Shown here: in pieces, positions 58,347-64,000 of the stretch
How the letters are laid out: every line of letters starts with the position of its first letter
How positions within the stretch are numbered: position 1 is the first letter of the stretch
Source of the DNA: Luidia sarsii
Taxonomy: Eukaryota; Echinodermata; Asteroidea; Paxillosida; Luidiidae
Direction of reading: 5' to 3'
Length of the DNA: 64,000 bases
Assembly: GCA_949987565.1 (NCBI GenBank)
Contig: OX465102.1
Span: 14,499,020 to 14,563,019 of the forward strand
Position numbers and translations under genes: made by a program
The notes under the pieces: generated by a model
Databases searched by the model: none
Told to the model about the DNA's origin: nothing
What the model saw: the letters and a program-made list of their open reading frames with translations, nothing else

Positions 58347-59280
58347 GGCCTATCTGTATCTGTCATGTGTCTCTGTCTCTCGAATGTATCTCGAATATCT
58401 GTCTCTTTTCATCTCTGTATCTCTGTCTCGCCGCCTCTCCTCTCGCCCTAGCCTATTGTATCTTACACGCGCATGTTAATTCACCACCTCTTAAAAAGAG
58501 GCCTACCTCTCTGATAGAAAATAATCTGTGCGTTCAATCATATAAATTATTGTGTGTGTGTGTGGGGGGGGGGGGGGTGGGGTTTAGAGGAAACAGCTTT
58601 GCTCATTGGTGCATGAAGGCTGTCCGGATCAACAGCGAGTTAAAACGCGGGTCAACTCTGGAAAGAAACTGAACTTGCAAAATTGGACGCGGCAACGGAA
58701 AAAAAACCGTCAGACGAATGGTCGTCGTGGGAAATGAACTTCCAGGTTTTGTGTGAGCGGTTTTCTCTCTTTATTTCGGAACAATAGCCAACGACGACGT
58801 GAATAGAAGGCGGGGGGCGAGGGGGGGACCGCGAAGGCAATTTTGAGAGCAATCGGCAATTTCAATCCGTGTTATACAATCAGAATAAAAGTACAGCAGT
58901 GAAAACGGAGGGAAAACCCATTAGTATAATCTATTCTCCACTGCCGAACAAGGTCGTCGAAAAAAAAATTAGGACGGAAGATCGGACATAAATCATCGAT
59001 TTTTATGAACGTTGTCACCCCCCCCCATTCAGCATTCAGAATTGTTTGAACTTGATCTTTCTTTCTACGGGAAGGGACCACTAATTGGTACTCGCGAGGA
59101 AGTTGGCAAGGACTGAAATACGACAGTGCTTATTGTTAGTTGATTTCAAAGACATCAAACAAAGGCCCTGAAGGAAAAACTGACTCGGAACTTCTCAGTG
59201 AACAGTTTCAACAATTTTTATTTATTTATTTTTTTCCTTTTTTTGTATTGAAGTTTCAGTTCAGTAACTTTGGAGTGGTG
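58347..59280. other. Intergenic stretch, no gene seen
   Basis: It contains a (GT)n-G14 tract at 58550-58578 and several A and T runs. No domain is present. Confidence 0.5.
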
Positions 59281-59284
59281 ATCA

Positions 59285-59362
59285 AAGGTTTGATTTCAAA
59301 ACCGAGGTTCTGGATTAACGCACCGGCATTCTAGTTCTACAACCTGAACTATCCAGGCCATA
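59285..59362 (-). mobile_element. tRNA-derived SINE head, unit 4
   Basis: Minus-strand A box TAGTTCAGGTTGTAGAACTA (59332-59351) and a decayed B box region, GGTTTTGAAATCAAACC (59287-59303). A short inverted repeat, GTCTTCCAAA/TTTGGGAAGAC, lies just beyond it at 59376-59432. Confidence 0.6.
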
Positions 59363-59504
59363 GGATGAGATAGGGTCTTCCAAAATAGTCAATTGATGGC
59401 AACTCTAGTTGACTGTTTGGGAAGACCTCCACATAAGGGCTGGATAGCACAGGCGGTACTAGAGCTCTGCAATACGTTAACAAGAAGGATCGAAAGGCCC
59501 TCGT

Positions 59505-59772
59505 AATGGACCTTCCCCATGAAATATGCAAATAAGAGCTGGCGCATGCGCTTTAATAAATTGGTGGGCAAACGAGTGCGCGTTGCGTGCAGGTTTCGAA
59601 ATACGCGCGCAGGAGATGCTAAACAGCCAATGACCGCACGCCAAACAGCTAGTGAGAAGGAACGCGCGCACGCCCGTGGAAAACTATGATTGGTTGGCAG
59701 CCCGCTTGCCCACCAATTTAGTTAAGCTTATGCGTTAGGTCTAATTTGCATATTTCATGGGAAAGGTCCATT
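59505..59772. mobile_element. Long-TIR MITE, 268 bp, with octamer motifs
   Basis: The ends AATGGACCTTCCCCATGAAA and its near-complement at the right pair for about 70 bp, with the inner phrases AATTGGTGGGCAAACG and CGCTTGCCCACCAATT facing each other. Both arms hold ATGCAAAT or its inverse ATTTGCAT, and the left arm holds GCGCATGCGC. The loop is CpG-rich with two ATTGG/CCAAT boxes. No ORF. Confidence 0.75.
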
Positions 59773-60601
59773 GTTGATATTTAGAATGCCGTTATAGAAG
59801 GGTAGTCCGAATATTCAGACTACGTTTACCCAAGAATATACAACGGCATTGCGGCTCACTCCCCCTCTATTGTGTGACTCGGGCTTAATACTTTCTGTTA
59901 AGTCATTTTTCTCGTTATTGTTGTTGGGTTGTTGCTGTTGTTGTGTTTTTTGAGGGGGAGGGGAGGGCGACCTATAGGCGTGCATGTACAGGAAGCGAGA
60001 GTTGCTCGTTACAGATCACGCATGGATAATTACCAACCACCGCCCTGTGTACATTTCTCATAAAGAAAGTAATTCAAGAATTTTTTCCCCCCCTCCCCTC
60101 CTGTTCCAGCCCGGTGTCATATCCTGTGCTTTGTTCGGGCGAGGCCCCCCGACTTTCCATGGAAGGTGCGAAAACAATGGCAACAATCCAAGCATAGATC
60201 CGCGGGACCCACAAACTCTGAATGGGAACCGACTGGAAGCGGATAACTACCTTTCTCGGTCCATTTGATGAACACGAAAGAGTATTCTTCCAGTACTGAA
60301 GGGGGAATGGGGTGGCGTTGGATGGATAGGCCTATCACCATGCTAAAACACCATGCCTGTGTACAGGCCTATATCCGTGCACGGGTGAGAGGACTGCGGG
60401 TTCCCAAGTTGAGAATTATCACTTTTTTGGGTGGTGGTTTATGGGCGGCCATTGGGACAACCTGAAACTAATTGATTTAACATCATCCATGAAGGAGACT
60501 GAGTAGGCATGTAGACATGTACTGCGGTCAAGACTATATTCTCAATAAATCTTCAGCATTTTCCCTTCCTAATAATTAACCACAATGAATCATCGTCCAG
60601 G
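59773..60601. other. Intergenic stretch, no gene seen
   Basis: It contains a TTGTTG patch near 59918-59945 and short frames without domains. Confidence 0.5.
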
Positions 60602-60990
60602 TTAAAGCCCCAATACAACATTGAGAAAATCGGAAAATATCGATGTCTACAGATTTCCTTCTAATTAACACAGTTTGTAGATGTAGATGATCAATAATCT
60701 AGATGATCAATGAAGATTGATCTTAGTACGGTCTGGGATGCTGTACTTTTCGAGAAATCTTCGCTCAAACATCGACAAATAGTTTATTACTCGCGAGTAA
60801 TACTAATGAACTATTTCTTACACTACAGAACGGTGCATAAACCGTTTTGCCCTTTTCTACTTTCCCAGATTACCATTTGAGCTAGTTGACCTAAACCCTT
60901 CGCAGGATTTCTTTTTTGGAATGTTAAATGGTTTAACACACAGACTGTGGCAATCTTTTGACCATTACCAATGTTGCATAGGGCCTTTTA
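60602..60990 (+). mobile_element. Family A MITE-like element, copy 5
   Basis: It runs from TTAAAGCCCCAATACAACAT to ATGTTGCATAGGGCCTTTTA, with the intact TTATTACTCGCGAGTAATA palindrome in the middle. A short local duplication (GTAGATGATCAATAATCTAGA-like) lies near 60675-60715. Confidence 0.75.
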
Positions 60991-61104
60991 CAGACAGCTG
61001 AATGTGTAACGGAATAAAATGAGATTGATCATCAATCATAATTATTGTGCCAGTACAAAAATGTATGCGCTCAACAACTATGGGACATTTCATGTGGACG
61101 TACG

Positions 61105-61141
61105 AACAGACGGACGGTCGGACGGACGGACAGACGGGACG
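61105..61141. repeat. GGAC/GACG tetramer tract
   Basis: ACGGACGGTCGGACGGACGG and neighbours form a short microsatellite. Confidence 0.8.
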
Positions 61142-61241
61142 TTCGGTTCTATATCATAATTATAACCTCGCTTCTCTTCGCAGCTCGCCATCGAAAGATA
61201 CCAATTCGCACACGCAGTAGTACCCCTCCACATGCGTATAC

Positions 61242-61577
61242 ACCAAAGATCCTATAGCGCGCGAAGCGCCGCAAGATAGCCTACTCTGCGCAAAAGGTGT
61301 CCCTCGGCGGCCATTTTAGTAAGCAACGGAGTCCTCTGTCGTCTGCTTTCGGTGCTCCGGTAGTGAAGCGGGAAAGTCACAAACAGTGACAAGGATACAA
61401 CATTGGATGCGTACACAGAATGTGATAACTTTTGATGCGATGTGACCACGCGATGGAGCGCACGCGTGCGACTTTGCTTACTAAAAATGGCGTCCAGTGC
61501 GTACTTCATGCAGACTGCGATGTGATCTCGCAAGAGTAGGCTATCTTGCGCGAACCGCGCGCTATAGGATCTTTGGT
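61242..61577. mobile_element. Long-TIR MITE, 336 bp
   Basis: The left end ACCAAAGATCCTATAGCGCG and CAAGATAGCCTACTC pair with the right end, GAGTAGGCTATCTTG and CGCGCTATAGGATCTTTGGT. Inner arms also pair (GCCATTTTAGTAAGCAA with TTGCTTACTAAAAATGGC). The target duplication is unclear. The two short minus-strand frames inside are structural by-products. Confidence 0.8.
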
Positions 61578-63324
61578 ATCTACACTAACTGCATCCGTGG
61601 AGGCAGTCGTGTGCGCGGGCGGATCCACCTCATTAGTGGCCGCTAATTTGCTGGAAAACACTTCATCCCATCTCCGTCCGCTGCCAAAAACATTGCAGCC
61701 AGCCATGTGGACCGCTTGCAAGTATATAATGCTTCTCAGAAATAACAGAGAGGCGAAAAGGGGGAGGGGGAGAAGGGAAGAGGGGGGGGGGACAAATACT
61801 AATCAGGAAGATAGATTGAGCTGTTTACCCAGCGAGACATCCAGGATGTCCGATGAAATCATAAGACGTTCCAGAGCCGATGACGTCAAGGATTGCTGAA
61901 AGAAAAATAGCCACCCTCCTCCACTCCCTCACCTCTCTCCTCTTGATTCAAAGAGGAATATTCGCTTGGTGTTCATTATCCTCGGAGACGCCGCTAATTT
62001 GTGCTCCTACATAAATTCCTCAAAAAGGGTACCCATTGTAGATCATCGTTGCGTGCATTAGGGTAAGTGCAAGTAATATGGGACCATTAAGCCCATTTAC
62101 ATAATTTTCATAAAGATGACTAAAGCCGTTCAAAAGAAACATTAGTTGTTGGAAAAGGTAACAACTGGCCTATCTGTTAATGCTACAATTTACACCATGT
62201 TGTATCCAAATATAGCAGTTAAAGGGAAAGTATGACGTCATACTCATTACTAAAGCCACTATGGGACAGTGTCTGCGCAGGTAATATGGGACCCTCATTC
62301 TAAGACACAGGAGAGATATCAAAAATTGTTTTGCACACTTGGAATGTATTCACATAGGCCTATGTTGTATTATTTTAACATTTGCGAATATGCTTTAATT
62401 TCCGGTTTTTCAGGTTTTTTAGAGATTTTTTTTAGATTACATTTTGGTAATTAACATTAATATCATCTTGCATTGAGAATTGAATACAAAGTCGGTGATG
62501 AATGGGTAAAAACTAAAACCTGATTTAGAATGTTTAATTTCAAAGTAAGAGAACCCGCCCTTTCTCCAAGTCCGAAGGAGCATTCTGAATAGTTCGTCTG
62601 GCGTCCTAAATTAGGATTTGAAATTCTGATTTGGAATTTATAAATCTGGAATGTAGAGGAACCGCACTTTCTTCAAGGTGGAACTCCGCCTTTGAGACTG
62701 GCTCGTGGCTATTATGAGATCGAAAACGTCAGACACTCTTACTTCTTAGATCAAAGAAATGGGGAAGAATTTTAACGGGAAACAATTTACATTACTGTAG
62801 CAAAAAAAAAGAAATTATTTACGCAGCAGAGTAAGAAGGAGTGATCCAAAGGGCTATATAAATAGCAATAATTGTCAGAAATTAGAATACAGTTTTGAAA
62901 ATGTTTGTGTCACTTCATTCCCATGAAAATCTCTTGAACGAATCCCAATTCCGTTATTTATTCTCAGAAATAAGCCTCAGGGAAAATTTCAGGGAAAATG
63001 TACGAAAATGATTACAACAAAGCAAGATGAAGGTCCTTTATTTAATCGGCGGACCGAATTCTGGCTACTGTTTCTATAATGGACGCGGTGACGTCAATTT
63101 GTATCTGCGTGTGAGTCGTGACAGATTGGAGACGCGCCAAAATTAACATCGGGCACTGCAGATTAGTCCCGCCGTCCTATTGGGAATGATGCAAAATCGG
63201 ATTAATATCCCAGGATTAAGGATTGCCCGGGCTTAGCTAAGAATAACCGAGACATTGGAGTATTATATCTTGTGTCCCTTTTAGGATGCAAACAAAAATA
63301 AATTGTGAAGTGGTTGGTATAACC
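61578..63324. other. Intergenic stretch, no gene seen
   Basis: A GGGGGAGAAGGGAAGAGG tract lies near 61760-61790. GTAATATGGGACC appears at about 62073 and 62281. A decayed family C phrase (GAGATCGAAAACGTCAGACA) lies at 62718. No domain-bearing frame was found. Confidence 0.5.
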
Positions 63325-63612
63325 TCTATCACACCGTCTCTCTCACTGGCCTTATTCTACAGATATTACCGTAGACGATGCTCCAATGGCATTTCTGCCT
63401 TGGTTCCCTCAAGATCGTCCCAATGCTCGTACCACACGCTTCTTATCACGTATATGCGCTCATATGCAGTTATGGTAGCTAAAGCCGATACTAAGCGGTA
63501 CTTCTCTAGCTTCTTCCTGCGCACTGCACTATGGAATTCTCTACCTGCAACCTGTTTCCCCCTTTCTTATAACTTCAAACCTAACATAAACCTTCATCTT
63601 TCTTCCTCCTGA
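63325..63612 (+). pseudogene. 3' end of a non-LTR retrotransposon reverse-transcriptase ORF
   Basis: The frame reads LSLALFYRYYRRRCSNGISA and, further on, FLRTALWNSLPATCFP before its stop. This FYRYY...CS...L and R-T-x-x-WNSLP pattern is the typical C-terminal tail of LINE polyproteins, after the reverse transcriptase domain. The catalytic domain is absent, so this is a 5'-truncated copy, as most LINE insertions are. The frame itself is unbroken for about 95 codons. The ATG at 63286 is chance. Assignment to a particular clade (CR1, RTE or other) is not possible by eye. Confidence 0.75.
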
Positions 63613-64000
63613 TCTAGTTTGCTCCTGGTTCTTCTCCTTATTACTGTTAGCCCTCACGTTGAGTGGCCTTTGGGGGTTGGGCGACTTTCACACAAACAAA
63701 TGGTAAGCTGTCTGAGGTTTACATGTGTAATGACACCCCGGTTTATGGTTCGAAGTTTGAGTGATCGCTGGTACCCTGCATAACAAAATGTATCCTTTAT
63801 GTCGACTGGTACTCTGCCTCAAGCCACAAACGCGCGCGTTTATTTTCCATGGTCAGTGATTGGTCAATGGTCCGCCAAACGCACATGATGAACGCGCCAG
63901 TAACGCAATAAATGGCGCTTAATCAGATTCCGAAGGCTGGTTCAATTTCACACCTAAATTCACTCCCTTCTACACAGGCAACATTTTGATTCATTTTCAA
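63613..64000. other. LINE 3' flank and right edge, no gene seen
   Basis: The sequence just after the stop, with TTGAGTGGCCTTTGGGGGTT, is probably still LINE 3' UTR. Beyond about 63700 there is unremarkable DNA with a CpG patch near 63825-63900. Confidence 0.4.

Noticed and set aside
55533..58672. Plus-strand open frames of 844-972 codons
   Set aside because: Three overlapping frames over the same 15/17-bp tandem array; the repeat has no stop in any frame, and the peptide is purely periodic.
61045..61721. Short frames around the 61.2-61.6 kb MITE as a gene
   Set aside because: They read into the inverted terminal repeats and have no domain.
1..64000. CRISPR array, operon or defence-system content
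   Set aside because: The tandem arrays have no unique spacers of constant length, and the DNA is of animal type with introns, SINEs and a LINE.

Overview
The window looks like animal nuclear DNA from an invertebrate, most likely a marine deuterostome such as an echinoderm. That placement is an inference. It rests on one clear intron-flanked Sprouty-family gene, undepleted CpG, a LINE tail and tRNA-derived SINEs of the kind common in such genomes, and a very high load of short inverted-repeat elements, micro- and minisatellites and homopolymer runs. I see no operons, bacterial genes, CRISPR arrays or intact transposase genes.

Only one protein-coding gene can be named with confidence: a Sprouty (SPRY) homologue on the minus strand, with its last and probably main coding exon at 38541-39395. 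A clean 3' splice site sits at its upstream edge. A second, speculative exon of 53 codons at 46215-46373 ends in a good splice donor and would join in frame. It is either an alternative 5' coding exon of the same gene or the start of another gene. The 3' end of a reverse-transcriptase ORF from a non-LTR retrotransposon lies at 63325-63612.

Layout: 1-7.7 kb holds foldback and MITE-like elements, purine tracts and a cluster of NRF1-like 20-bp repeats. 8.3-8.7 kb is an 8-bp satellite. 9.7-13.5 kb is a 26-bp minisatellite of about 76 units embedded in a 161-bp direct duplication. 15.1-18.5 kb is almost entirely GA/CAGAGA-type satellite. 19-31 kb contains MITE-like elements of several families, a degenerate minisatellite and a possible TATA promoter. 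31-38.5 kb is mostly featureless intergenic DNA with one ETS-motif CpG patch. 38.5-46.4 kb is the Sprouty locus. 48-53.4 kb holds repeats including four tRNA-like bodies in the wider 49-60 kb stretch. 54.0-58.4 kb is a GA satellite facing a 2.3-kb 15/17-bp CT minisatellite. 59.5-61.6 kb has two long-TIR MITEs, and 63.3 kb the LINE tail.

The dispersed repeats fall into recognisable families, named here for this window only. A and B share termini and a TTAA-like target; A carries a central palindrome around TCGCGA. C contains a stem-loop followed by GAAAC, like half of a hammerhead ribozyme. D is a 240-bp foldback. I found no new multi-gene system. The best leads are the possible extra Sprouty exon, the hammerhead-like family C, the duplicated minisatellite block and an inverted unique 24-mer inside the CT array. 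Nearly all the long open frames here are translations of tandem repeats and are not genes.
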